Shown in pieces: positions 51,359 through 63,100 of a DNA stretch of 64,000 bases. Within the stretch, counting starts at the first letter, position 1, and every line of letters starts with the position of its first letter. Under the pieces are notes generated by a model. That model was not told the origin of the DNA, searched no databases, and saw nothing but the letters and a program-made list of their open reading frames with translations. The position numbers were made by a program, and so were the translations under genes. Origin of the DNA: Ganoderma boninense (lineage: Eukaryota; Basidiomycota; Agaricomycetes; Polyporales; Polyporaceae); NCBI GenBank assembly GCA_002900995.3, contig CM035313.1:3224001-3288000 (forward strand), read 5' to 3'.

Positions 51359-52456
51359 TCCACCGGTCCTGTTGAGTCTTCGCTTTGCTCTCATGTATCT
51401 CGTGTCATAAGTTGTGGCATACATGTTGTTGTCTGCATCCATTTTGTATGTTGCAGATGTGAAAGCGCCCATCCCGACTACTCCGACTGCGGCCCTCCGC
51501 GACTCGTCTTCGTACGTTTAAGCGTCATTGCGCAATCACTTCACGATCGCCTACCGGCAACCATGGCCGCGGTTGCGCTTGTAAGTACCCGTGCTGGCGA
51601 CAACCTCTGGATCCACCGTTTGGCATGGGTGGTGCGAGGGCGCTTCATGCCCCTCTCAGGCTGCCCCTCTACAGTAGTACCCCTTCGGTCTGTTTCCTAC
51701 TAGGCCCTATACTCGGAGACGGTCGTCTGCAGCCTGAGTACAGGTTGGAAATCGTGGTTTTCCAGTTGGGCAAGCAAGCGCCTGCTTGCCGGCCTTTCCC
51801 GACGTGCTACGAATCGATACAATGCGGCATTGTACCTTTTTGTCTTCATGGATCCCTTTGTCTCTGTACCACGACAATCTGTACAGGACGACCGGAATAT
51901 ACTCCCCTTTGCTTCACTCTGGCGACCTCCTTGTTCCAGCACTACTACTGCCGGGGTGATCGTCCTGTGGTTGTACGTGGACGTTTCTGGATCGCGGACC
52001 TCCACTCCATAGCACTGGTAACGGTTTGATTCTCCTGCTGCGTCCTGCGGCTTCGAATCCGCACTGGCGGGCCTTTTATTCGGACAATGCATTGCTGCGC
52101 GAGGCTGTCGCGCGCGCGCTTGGGTTCCGGCAAACTCTCCACCCAGTGGGTTGCTGCCGAGCCATCTTAAACAATTGCAAGGCAATGCTCATCTTATCAA
52201 GGTTTACATGTGCCTGCGGCTTCTAAACCACACAATGGCGTTTTGTGGGATGCTTGAGGGCTGGACAATGCGGTTGTGGCGTGTACGCCGCACCTATAAC
52301 GCAACTGCGAGGCATGGGTATTTATACCAGTTCGTCTGCCCTCTCCGTACCCGTATGTGACTGCTGGGGACTGATACCACACACAGCACGGTGCGTCCGA
52401 CTTGTCATTAAAATCCTTTTATCTTAAGATATTCCTTTGCATTAGCGCAACTTGAA
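51359..52456. other. Intergenic region with an orphan start-exon-like site
   Basis: GCAACCATGGCCGCGGTTGC at 51557-51576 is followed by a perfect donor (GTAAGT at 51581), resembling the first exon of a gene (protein start MAAVAL). No continuing exon was found before the BTB gene. Nothing else was recognised. Confidence 0.3.
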
Positions 52457-54319
52457 ATGCCAACAAGCGTCGCAGAAACGCAAACACCACTGCTAGTGGC
52501 CCATGGGCCTACGAGGAAGGCGACGGCTCCATTCGACAGGGAAGATGCGGACTTCATCATACGTTCCCGCGACAACGTCGACTTCTACGTTTTTCGCGCA
52601 ATCCTGATGCTCGCATCCACAGTCTTTGAAGATATGCTCCCAATTCCCCAGCCCCCAACCGAAGGCTCCAGCAGCAGGGGCGAGCACAAGCCTGTGGTAG
52701 ACGTTTCAGAAGAAAATCACATTATGGACACCTTCCTCCGCGTCGTCTATCCCCTGACGACCCCTCAAACCACGTCTCTTTTCCACGTGCGCGAGGTTCT
52801 CGAGGCGGGGATGAAGTACGATGCCTCCGCCGTCGTGAACGAGATGCGAATGGCGCTCACAAAGCCACATTTCTTGGCGAATGACCCTCTGCAAGTCTTC
52901 AGCATCGCGTACAGCTGCCGCTTCGAGGAAGAAACCAGGACCGCCGCCGCTCATGCCGTCGCTCAAGGCCATCTAGGCCATGTTGATGCACACCTTCCCG
53001 ACCTTGCGAGCGTCACTGCGGGAGCGTACTATCGTCTTATGCAGTTGCATCGCAACCACATGCGCACCAGACTTGAGAGCAACAAGGATAAGCGGATCCC
53101 TATGCCAGCCTTCGATGGCATAGGCCCGTTCTGCAGGGAGGCACCCCTACCCTCGCAGTCCAGGGGAGGCACCATCCCGTCCGCCCTTATCCCATTCACC
53201 GACCCCCGCGCGGATCTGGTCATCAAAAGCCGCGACGGCCGCACGTTCCGCGTGCAGCGCGCCATCGTCGATGCCGCCTCCTCCACCCTCCTCAGCGCGC
53301 TCCTCGTAGACTCGGAGGATTTACCGACAACCACTTACCGCATGCCCGAGAACAGCGCCGTCGTCGACACGCTCCTCCGCTCCTGCTACCCGGGCCCCCG
53401 GCCCCGCTTCGCGCCCGGGACGCCGGAGTCCGCTGCGCACTTCCTCGCCGTGCTCACCGCGATGCAGCGGTACGCGCTCGCGCCCTTAGCCGACATCGTC
53501 CACGCGCACTGGGCGGAGTACGCGCGGTGTGAGCCCTTCCGCTTCTTCTTCCACGCCGTCGCGCGGGGGCTCGCGCATGAGGCGCACGCGTGTGCCCAGC
53601 TCGTCGCGTGCGGCGCAGGCGCCAGCGGCGGCGCCCTGCACGCGCTCTACGTGCCCGAGATGGAGGGCGTCGGCGCGCTCGCGTACCACCGCCTCCTCGC
53701 GTACGTCGAGGCGTACCGCAGTGCCGCGCTGCACGCCGTGCACGATTGTACCTGGGTACCTGCTCTCGCCTCGAAATCCATTCTCGACGTGGATGCGGGT
53801 TTGGTTTTGGCGACGCGCGCGTGTGTGGCCGGCGCGCGGTGCATCTGCGCAAACGGCGCGCTCGCGAAGATAAGTCCGGGGACGCTCCCGCCCTCCGTTG
53901 TCCAGATGCTCGAAGGGAGGCTGCGCTGCGAGCCGCGCGGTGGAGTCCTGCTCGACAACCACATGCTCGTGGCCGCGCTCGCGGAGGCTGCGCATAATGC
54001 TTTGTGTGTCCCCGAGTCCGTTGACTACATGCCGCCGTCTTTCCTGCAGCTGCTCCTCGCCCTCGTCATCGGCTGGTGGTGCTGGTCGCTCCCCGTGGCG
54101 ATCGCTGTCGCCCTCGGGATGGGACGGATCCAGGTCGCATGTGGGTGCCCTAAGGCGAAGCACATCCCGTGGGCTGAGGCGAGGCTCCGGGACATCGCGA
54201 GAAGGGTTGACGAGGCGGTTTCACAAGTGAGTGGTTGCTGCTGATGCGCGACGCTCGGCTGTGCTCTGACAATATGCATCGTGCAGGTCAAGCTCGACTT
54301 GTCCGGCGTGCTTGAGTAG
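52457..54319 (+). CDS. Double BTB/POZ-domain protein
   Basis: The ATG at 52457 starts a 590-codon exon. The first BTB domain (residues about 22-140) begins DFIIRSRDNVDFYVFRAIL. The second (about 252-350) begins DLVIKSRDGRTFRVQRAIV. Each is followed by a helical BACK-like stretch. BTB domains mediate dimerisation and often adapt to Cul3 ligases; single and double BTB proteins are strongly expanded in Agaricomycetes. Near the C-terminus is a hydrophobic stretch (LQLLLALVIGWWCWSLPVAI) that could be membrane-spanning, which is unusual for this family. An intron (54227-54286) adds VKLDLSGVLE and a stop at 54317-54319; without splicing, translation would end at 54244. The frame is intact. Confidence 0.82.
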
Positions 54320-54423
54320 AAGTAGTTCCCAAAAGATGTATACCTGTTTTCCAATTTCTCGTATTCTATCCTAATCTCTCGTTGTTCGCCAGCGTTTGGG
54401 GCTACTCAGCACGATCCCCTGCA

Positions 54424-57251
54424 TTACATGAACGCTTGTGCCTGCAGCTTCCATATTTTTGCGTAGTCAGATCCTTCTCGCTTCAGCAGTTCCTCGTGAG
54501 TGCCTGCTTCGACCACCACAGATTCATCCATATACCTACAGTCGTGGATTCACCATTCATGGTCACTATGATATCTTTGTGAATTCAAACTCGGCTGTAT
54601 AACTTACAAGATCAAGTCCGCATGGCGGGTTAGGTTCCCAAATCGATGAGAGGAGAAGAGCATCGTCTTGCTCCCTCGCAGCTCTCGCAGCCGGTTGAAC
54701 AAGTCTGTACAGGGCGTGGTAGGACAGTCCATGATTAGTGGTGTACTCTGATGATCCCAGTATCAGCCTCACCATGTTCAGCGACGGGATCGAGCGACGC
54801 GCCGGGCTCGTCGAACAACAACAGTCCGACCTTCGTATCCTCAGAAACCACCGACCGCATGAACGTCCTCGCCCTGACGGCAACACAAGTCAGCACCTGA
54901 GTCTGAAAGGATGTGCAAGCGAAGCAAGCGGAAGCACTGCTCACACAGCGATTCTCTGCATCTGGCCACCACTCAGCGCCGACGCCGCTGAGGACTTCAT
55001 GCCCCCTGCGCTCTGGACCGCGCTGTAGTCGACGTTGCGTCCGAAGAGCGTCTTCGTTCCCTCAGGCAGCCCTGCGTAGTAGTCGCGGACGGGACGATCG
55101 AGATAGGTGTCGAACCGGTCGGGGAGCTTCTCGATGAACGACTCTGCGCCCCCGAGGCGTGCCGCGAGCCGTACGTGGTCATCGTCGCCTGCGGCAGAGG
55201 GGTCCCCGATGGCGATGTTGTCGCGGATCTATACCACGAACGAAGAGAGAATGAGTGAAGGACGCAGTAGGTGTGCTACAGCACGTACCGAGAGTGGGAA
55301 GTGCGTGAAGTCCTGGAAGAGGACTGAGATGGCCTGGCGGAGGTCGTACAGCTTGAGAGTCCGAATGTCGTGTCCGCCGATGAGGATCTCCCCTTCGTAC
55401 GGGTCATACAACCGAACGATGAGCTTGAGAATGGTGCTCTTTCCTGAACCGTTCACTCCGACAATAACCTGCGCAAGGTCCACAATCATGAGAAACTATG
55501 TAGGAGACCGTGGTTGTTAAATACGTACGCAGAGCTGCCCCGGGGCCAGCGCGAATGAAATATTGCGCAGCGCATAGTTTTCGGCACCAGGATACTTGAA
55601 GGATACATTTCTGATACATATTATTATTATAAGACCCCAAACGGCCCAAGTGAAAATCATGGACGCACCGAAACTCCAAGGCGATGCCAGACTTGATCTG
55701 CGAAGCGTCCTCGGGGAAGGGGACAGTCCCATCCTGGATCTTGTTCTTGATGTTCCCAACCTCGTACAACTTGCGTACGGTTGCGAGTTGCTCGGCCGCG
55801 GAAGACGTCGAGTCGGCGAGCCGATAGAAATTCGTGATCATCCACGTCATAGCTTGCTGGATCAGATGAAGAGAAGCGAGCGAGACGGGAATGCTGGCTG
55901 GGTATTGAATCGCTCGCCAAGCGAACACAATCTGGGTGTTAATGAGATTAGCATCGCGCCGAATATCGGTGGGGTGCGACAGTACGAACATGCGGGACGT
56001 GTTGGAAAGGGTCTTTGAGCAGGCTCCACAAGCTGAAGTGCTGCCTGACGGCCTCCCATTGTCGCTGCTCTATAAAATTGCCTGAATTATCTCCGATTTT
56101 GTCTGATGCTTTCTTGAACTCTATAAAAGTGCGAGGGGTCCAGCATAGGCTAGATCGGAGCTCACATGAACATACCTGATGACGCGTACTCCCCCAGGTT
56201 CCCAGCGACGATCTCCTTCCTGTGTGAGACATCGCTAACGACACGTCTACAGCCCTGCATCTTCACGTAGTCCTCATTTGTCGTCGTGGCGGCCCACACT
56301 AAACAAAGAAACTTTTCATCAGCGTGCCAAGGGGCATCTTCCGACAAAGGACGCGCCGCTACCTCTGGTAGGCTGCAAAGCTTTCAGCTGGGAGAACCAC
56401 AATGTGCCATGCGACAATACTGTAATCGCAAAGAGGAGGAACCCATCCCGATGTCCCCCCAGGACCTGCACGAGCGCAAGCCCCTGCGCCAGAACCTGTG
56501 TGCAGGCGCACACAAAGACGGTGGCCGTTTCTAGCGTCTCAAAAGCGACCACTTTGCTCTGTGCGGACTCCGGGAACACATCGTCAAGCTGCCGTTGCAC
56601 GTTCGTCGTCTCGTACGTCGGGAGGTCCAGGCGCGCTCGCGCTTGGAAGAGGCGGACGCCGTACCACCGGCGGATGCGGGCTTTCAAAGGCTCCTCGAGC
56701 CGTAAGCTGAGGATCGCCATGGCACGGTGTGCGAGGCTGCACGCGAAGCGGCCGACGGAGACGTGCAGGAGGTGGCTCGCGTCCACCGTGCGGGTGTCGA
56801 TCGCGACTTGCAGCTGCGCACGACGACCGTCAGGACACTGCTTTCACAGCGAGCAATGCACTCACGACGTTCAGCAGCTGCCCTTGGTACCTGGCCGAAC
56901 GCACTGGCATGAGCGCATTGGTATCCCCACGAACCCCGGCACTACCTACCACAGCCCCAGGGCGGGGAAGATCGCTTGCCCGAGCTCGGCCGCTGCATAG
57001 AGAAGAAGCAGGAGTGCGCACGTCGGGATGCTCAGGATGTCCTCGAGCATCCGCCAGACGTACGGCAGGCCCTCAAGCAGGTCCATGTACTTCTCCAGCG
57101 TGGACGCGCCGGGGATCGGAGCGAGTTTCGGCTCGCGCTCCTCGTAGAGGTCCCATACCCCGAGTTTAGTGTGCTTGACCCGGCGCGCGTCGTGTGGATT
57201 GAAGGTCCCCTTGCGGTCCGAGAATGTCTTGGGGTCTCGCCACCACAGCAT
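54424..57251 (-). CDS. ABC transporter, half-size, exporter type
   Basis: The start is the ATG at 57251 ([12 protein letters not shown]); the in-frame codon further upstream is TTG. The N-terminal part has hydrophobic segments ([40 protein letters not shown]) forming the membrane domain. The nucleotide-binding domain has Walker [10 protein letters not shown] (about 55440), a Q-loop VLFQDFTHF, the signature [14 protein letters not shown] (about 54960), Walker [15 protein letters not shown] and H-loop SSHRFG. The last exon reads [20 protein letters not shown] and stops at 54424. It resembles agaricomycete ABC-B-like proteins. Substrate and membrane are unknown. Many short introns were not all placed, and the middle region (55.5-56.3 kb) is the least certain. 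Confidence 0.82.
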
Positions 57252-57303
57252 GTTGAGGTACAAGATTGAGCGTGCAGTCGACAGTGGGCTGGGGGATACG
57301 AGG

Positions 57304-57310
57304 CTTTATA
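57304..57310 (-). promoter_or_regulatory. Possible TATA box of the ABC transporter
   Basis: TATAAAG on the minus strand is about 55 bp upstream of the ATG at 57251, close for a fungal gene, so this is tentative. Confidence 0.35.
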
Positions 57311-57825
57311 CTGGGCGGTCGAATCGGTGGTGAATGTGGCGTCGTGAGAATGCGCAGACGAGTCACCGGGATCGAAGGTGTTAGGGTTCGCGGCTCGGAA
57401 GACGCAATCATTGCACAGGCGATTCCACATGTGCAGTGTGCCACCATGGCTGATTCGGCGACATAGAATGTCAAGTTATCTCATAACAACAGCACGACAA
57501 AGCTGGTCAACTCACCAATGATTCCATTCGCCCAAAGAGACTACTTTTCACAGATACGCCCCAGAGCAAGCAAGCTGCGGAGAGAGGAAATCCTGAGCCC
57601 AAAACCGCGCCAGTGGTCTGCGGCAGCCATCCCGTGTGCTCCTCGTGGACCTTAAGTCAACAAAGATCCGAGCCCTCTCGGAACCACAAGCTACCACAAC
57701 CACATACGCCTGCAGGCGCAAAGCGCTCACCAAGTCCGGCTCGGAGGAGTCAAAATGCAACGAGGATAATTACGATCGTGAGTATCATGAACTCTAGATA
57801 ACGGAACGTCTAGGTGCGCGAGGCC

Positions 57826-60112
57826 TTACATCGCTTCTATGCCAAACAGGTACCTTACTCGCTCATAGATGAGGAACGTGAAGATGGTGTGCGTCCCGAG
57901 CTGCACGAGATCGGAAAGAGAGTGACATGAGCGGTGGCGTCGAGGTATGAAGATTGGCACGGGGGACGACATACCCTTGCCCAGCACATCCCGAAGCCCT
58001 TGAAGAAGCCGAAAGGCCCCTCGTTGACCATGATCTGCCGGACGCAGTCGAACGCACCCTTGAACTGGTGGTTCTTATCGTTCATCAGGCGCACCTTCAC
58101 GACGTCTAGGCACGACGTCAGTAAACGTTCTCTATGGCGCCTACGACACACTGACCGACTGGATTTGAGGTGACCGAGCAGAAGAAGCTACACAATCCCT
58201 CGTCAGCGCACGTCTCACGCAAGCGGCGATCGTACGGAGGACACACCCGGCAAAGGTGCTTGCTACGAAGTGCAGCGGGACACCCTCTTGCATGACGCCC
58301 CGTTTCTTCAGGGTCTGCTTGATCTGGTCATACGAGCAGATCTGCGTCCCGGAAAGCACGATGCCGCGGATAGTCGTCGGGCCCACGCCGCGATAGAGCG
58401 AGCGAAGCCCCCCAGCGACAGACGACGTGCCCGCAACAATCGCAGCCTTTGCGCCGTCCTGGTAGATGGTCGCGAATGCGTGGCGCAAATTCCGATATGG
58501 GTTGCCATTCGGATAGTATGCCTGCATCCGAACTGAAATAGATACTATTATTCGGAATGCCCTCCATTTCGGAAGATGCAGGAGGAACGTGCCTTTCACG
58601 AGGTCCGCCGGGTTCGCGAGCGCACTGCCGATCGTCGCCGCAATCGACGCGGCCATGATCTTCAGGGGCAGGCCCTCCCGCGTCAGGGCACCGTTGGAGG
58701 CGTCATGCAACCTAACACAGATACTCGTCAGCCGTGCGTGGGCGAGGAAGCTGGAGGTGGGAAGAAAACACGAACTTGTCTTTGAAAAACTCGTAGCTGC
58801 CCATCCGGAAGCCCGAATAGAAGATTTCACGGAGCATGCTGGCGCTCATCCCGCCAGCCAGGCTGCGAATGCCTTCTGTGCGGGCCATCTCCACGCCGAC
58901 TGACCAGAATGCGTTCGCGCGGGCCCCTGGTGCTACAATCGCTGTTGAGTAAGCTTCTTGCTGCGACCAAAAAAAAGACAAATAATTGCGGAGGGAAAGA
59001 CAGCATTTCTGCTTTGCCTGAGCTCGGCTATCCAGAAGGGACGGGAGCCCATTTTCGCAGAAATAGCCATGCTCATAGCCGGCCATGCGAAAAATGCTTT
59101 ATTTTAGATTTTTGGCGTGGATTCCGGGAAGAAATTTGAGAGGTGATTTTAGGGAGAGGGAGTGCACGATTCGCAGGGAGACATCGAATCGTCTAGGCAC
59201 CTCTGAACGAGGTTCAGCTCCCCCGAATCATAATTCCCTCAATTTGACTCCCCTTTATCAACACTCGTCAGAGGGTGCTCGACGGAATCTACAGCAAGTT
59301 CCACCTATGAAGAGCCTTATGTTGAATCGAGTAAGCGAGATATCGCCCGAAGTTTCTTTAATATACCGGCCCAGACGTCCGGCCCGCCAGCCTTGAGAGG
59401 CCACAAGTCTCCGGGGAAAGGGCAATGCTGAGTCCCAGGCATTAGCTCGATACCGACGACCTCGGTGGGCGAAACATGGATGGAGGGAAGAGCCACCCAA
59501 AACATACGAAAACGGACAGAATGTACGAGATTCCGTTTAGAAACACAGACAACGAAACATCTCAGAATATTAACTCAACACCGAATCCCTGCGCGGAGCG
59601 GCATAGACTACCCCTTTTGAAACTTGGAAAATCGTACACGACTCTAGGCAAAACGAGAGGCACGAAGCGGCTTTAGGGGTGGGGTATTCCCCCACAGCAG
59701 CACCGGCGACTCTGCTCGATTCTGGCAGAATCTAATAGAATCGCCGCTTCGCCCCCCCCCCTCCCCGAAGTGAACAGACTCCCTTGAAAAAAAAAAGTAC
59801 GCACTCTGTGTCCGGAGCTGCTGCCGTACTTTGATGCTGTGCGCAGAGCTGGGGGTCAGTAATGCGAAGAAACCTCGTCACAGCGTGTCTCCACCCACAT
59901 GTCTGTGGGATTGACACTCGCAGAGGACGCCATATCTGTTGAGAACAATTCGGTTAGGCAAAACAACACCCATTCTATGCTCAACGAAGCATGTACGCAC
60001 TGCTGAAGGCGGCGCCCACAAATTTCAGCGCATACTGTGTATCCTGCACTTGTCTGTGGACAACCGTGTGATCCAAAGGGACGACGCTGACTCGCGTGGA
60101 TGCCGACGCCAT
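57826..60112 (-). CDS. Mitochondrial carrier family protein (SLC25-like)
   Basis: This is an inner-membrane metabolite carrier with three repeats. The ATG at 60112 (MASASTRVSVVPLDHTVV) opens exon 1 (to 60001), which joins in phase to exons 59935-59899 and 59836-59805. Together these form the first signature NPTDIIKVRQQLRTQ. After an 863-nt intron, exon 4 starts at 58941 (IVAPGARANAFWSVGVEM) and includes YSGFRMGSYEFFKDK. Repeat two carries NPADLVKVRMQA, interrupted by a GC-AG intron (58592-58533). Repeat three carries NPVDVVKVRLMND. The end reads FTFLIYERVRYLFGIEAM with a stop at 57826. The three Px[D]xx[K]x[R] motifs are intact and no frameshift is needed. Substrate class (dicarboxylate/UCP-like) is a guess. 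Confidence 0.88.
58942..59804 (-). other. Unusually long (863-nt) first-repeat intron of the carrier gene
   Basis: The donor CAGA/GTGCGTAC is at 59805/59804 and the acceptor CAACAG precedes 58941; phases agree. The intron contains an A/T-rich part (59060-59130), a 9-bp inverted pair CGAAGCGGC / GCCGCTTCG (59663-59671, 59743-59751), a GATTCTG-G-CAGAATC hairpin (59718-59732) and homopolymers of C and A near the donor. Other introns of the gene are 60-100 nt. Confidence 0.7.
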
Positions 60113-63100
60113 CTAAATTATATCTATGGGTATGACGAAGCGTTAGGATGGTATGCAGAGACAGCGGGAGACGTTAAGGTCCGCGAGAGCGGTTTGAGCA
60201 CGGGCGGAGGTGGAAGAAGAGAAGGAAGGAGCTTACCGACCGCGCTGCGCTCCCGCCTCCCGTTATACACGGACCGTGAATTCGGAATAGCGACTGGCCC
60301 GCGGACGGCACGCAGGGGGCACAGAACGGAGAACGCATGATCAAGTGACCGTGGCCGTGTCCCATCGGCGGGCGCTCGGCTGCCCACCGCACGGGAGCCT
60401 ACAGGAGAGCGAGGATTGGACAGAAGGGCGACTTGTCGCTGAAGGTCGTTCTGCGGAGGCCGACAGTGCCTTCGGAGATGGACAACGGGAGAACATTCAG
60501 CGTGCAGGTATTCGGAGAGAATTGGTGACATGCGAATTCGGAATGCCAGGAATACGCCATGTCGCGACGAAATGGCGAAGCGAGTTGTGATTGGCGGATG
60601 GGTTGTCTTTGTTGGGGAGGGGACAGGGCGGGAGGGCTCTCGGGTGCTTGGCGAAGGAAGGAGTGGCAGTGGATGGACGAGCGCGGCAAGCACACGATCG
60701 CGCGTCCACAGGCGGCTCGTCTCCTTCCTTTTTCAGCCATGTCGCTCGCACTCACCCCGATCCCGCCCCGTTGTGCACCCTCGTCTGGCCCGTTCTCCGC
60801 CCAGAGGCTGCCTCGTTCACGGCTGTCCGACACGTCGATCTCGGCCATTACATGCAAACAGACGCCTCCACGAGCACCTCACAGTCTGCTCTACGCACTC
60901 CGCCCCGTCAAATGCGTCTCCCGGCAGCACCCACTGGAGTTGTCGAGCGGCGAGAACATCTAGGCTAGTGCCCCACCGTGCTGGATGCTGCATACATCGA
61001 CACTGCTCGCACACTATGTTGCCCCCAAAGACCTAGGGGCGACTGGCGCCCTCGGCGTCCCTGCATACATTTGAGGTGAGCGATGAACGAGCGTTGTCCA
61101 ATTAGCACTCAAGTACTCACCGCCGAGCTCTCCCATACAGCTGGGCCGACTGCGACACCAGTGTCAGCGCGTCTCGTTCTCCAACTCGGTACATACTGGC
61201 GGCGTGGGCAAGCGTCCAGACCACCTTGGAGGTCAGTACGGACGGGCGAATGCGATGCGCGGGCTTTAGGGAGCGGGCGTTATGGTCATTGACCACTGAC
61301 AGCCCCTTGCCCCGGCCTTTATACACCACCGACCTCGCGCACAGACCATCCGCACCCATCGCCCTTTCCATCATCTGCCTCTAACCCACCTTACGACCGC
61401 TTGCAGCGCAGACTAGAAGCTTCCAGGAGCACACGCTCCATGTCCCGTGCCCATAGAGCCCGTCGTTTCGAACGGGCATCGCTTGCTCTAAGCGAATCCT
61501 CCCGTCCTCCACCTGTCCCCGCTCATCCCACTTGGCGGGCGCATCCCTTGGCCTCAAGACACGGCCTCGGTCCTCAATTGAACCCGCCGTCGTGTCCGAA
61601 ATCTGGCTCGGAGTCTGCTGTCCAGTTCGCTGTGTTCGCAGTTGGCCGTCCTTGCGTGTGTATGCAGGACTGCCACTGACTGGTGCGTCGCTGCTCGTGC
61701 CAGTGCCTGCCTCTCGGACGTCGATTTGCAGCCGGTAAATCTGACGTGTAGAACATTGTAACAGGTATTAGTCCCTGTCTCCGACGGCCGCCACGCTTGG
61801 GCGGTCGCCCGTCCTCAACCGCCTTCCACAAACCCGAACAGCGTGAGTCCCGCTCGAGAGCTACTCGATGTCTCTAGCTCCCGATCGGTTTTTGGCAGCG
61901 CACTGATGCACGGACGAGGACGCATTCGCTTATGAGACAAATGCAAACATCGGCCGTGTCTCGCCTTTGCCGCCTTTTTTTTTGGCCGCGCCAAGACTCG
62001 CCGCAGTTTGAGGACGCCGCCTCTCCTCGCGTGTGCATCTAGTGTGCACGGCCAGCATGCCGCCTCCGCACCACTCGCGGTCGCTCTCACAGTTGTCCAA
62101 GCTGCTGTCGGTTCGCACTTTGAATCCTTGAACCGTTGCACGCCGGCGAGGGCGATTGCTTCAACGGGCTGATTCTTGCATCCGGCAGCATGTACGTGGG
62201 TCCTTGCACCCAGCGATGCTCAAATACGCGTGCCCATCTCGATTAGAGCAGACACCGGTGGCCGGCGTCGAGTTTTGTGTACCGGAAGGCAGTACGTTCG
62301 CCATAACTCTTTTTTGTACGCACCCATTTTCACCACCCAGCCCGACACCCCCGTACACAGTTCGTGCCGTTTGGGGTCGTTCCCACTGCTATCCGCCGTG
62401 ATCGCAGAAATCATCTTCTCATTGCGCAACCTGCCGCATCCCACCCGCGTCGGTGCGCAACGCCGGCTGTTGTGACGGGCTCAGAACAACGGGTACGGCA
62501 TGTCTAACGCACTCCCGCTGGGTCTAGTCGACTTTTGGAATTCCGTGTCCGCGCAGATTTCGTCGGCGGGTGGATATAGCGGGTACTTGTGCTATGCTGA
62601 CGACTGTGGATTGCTCTCAGTGCCTCATGCGTACAGGACGCACAGTGCACATCATCTGTGGCCGCGGACGACGCTCCACGCTCAGAAGACTGGCAGGCTC
62701 AGGATAGGATGGCCAGGCGACAGCGTCTCAGCAACGCGCCTCAGGAGCTGACAACCGACTGCTTGGTCCAGCTTTCTGGCGGACCAGTCGGCACTGCGAT
62801 ACGGCTCGCCCGACGTCAGGCTGAAGCTCCCGGGGCCGCTTGGGACTGTCTTGTGGAGGGAGCGGGCGTCGCCAAGACGCCGCTCCACATCAATACTTGC
62901 GGCTATCCGAGTCGTCGCGGTGAATGGCAAGGACGTCCTTGGTGTCACTCCCGCTGCGTTGCATTTCTCCGACACATTCCAAAGACAGGACAATGAGTAT
63001 ACGCTGGAGTGGTTCATATCCGCAGACTCGGTGGTGCAGCGAAGACGAGTATGGTTTCGAGACAAATAGCTGGAGCGGCCTCACGGGAGGGCGACCGTAA

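Noticed and set aside
57251..57263. Earlier in-frame start of the ABC transporter at 57263
   Set aside because: The codon at 57263 is TTG; the first ATG in frame is 57251.
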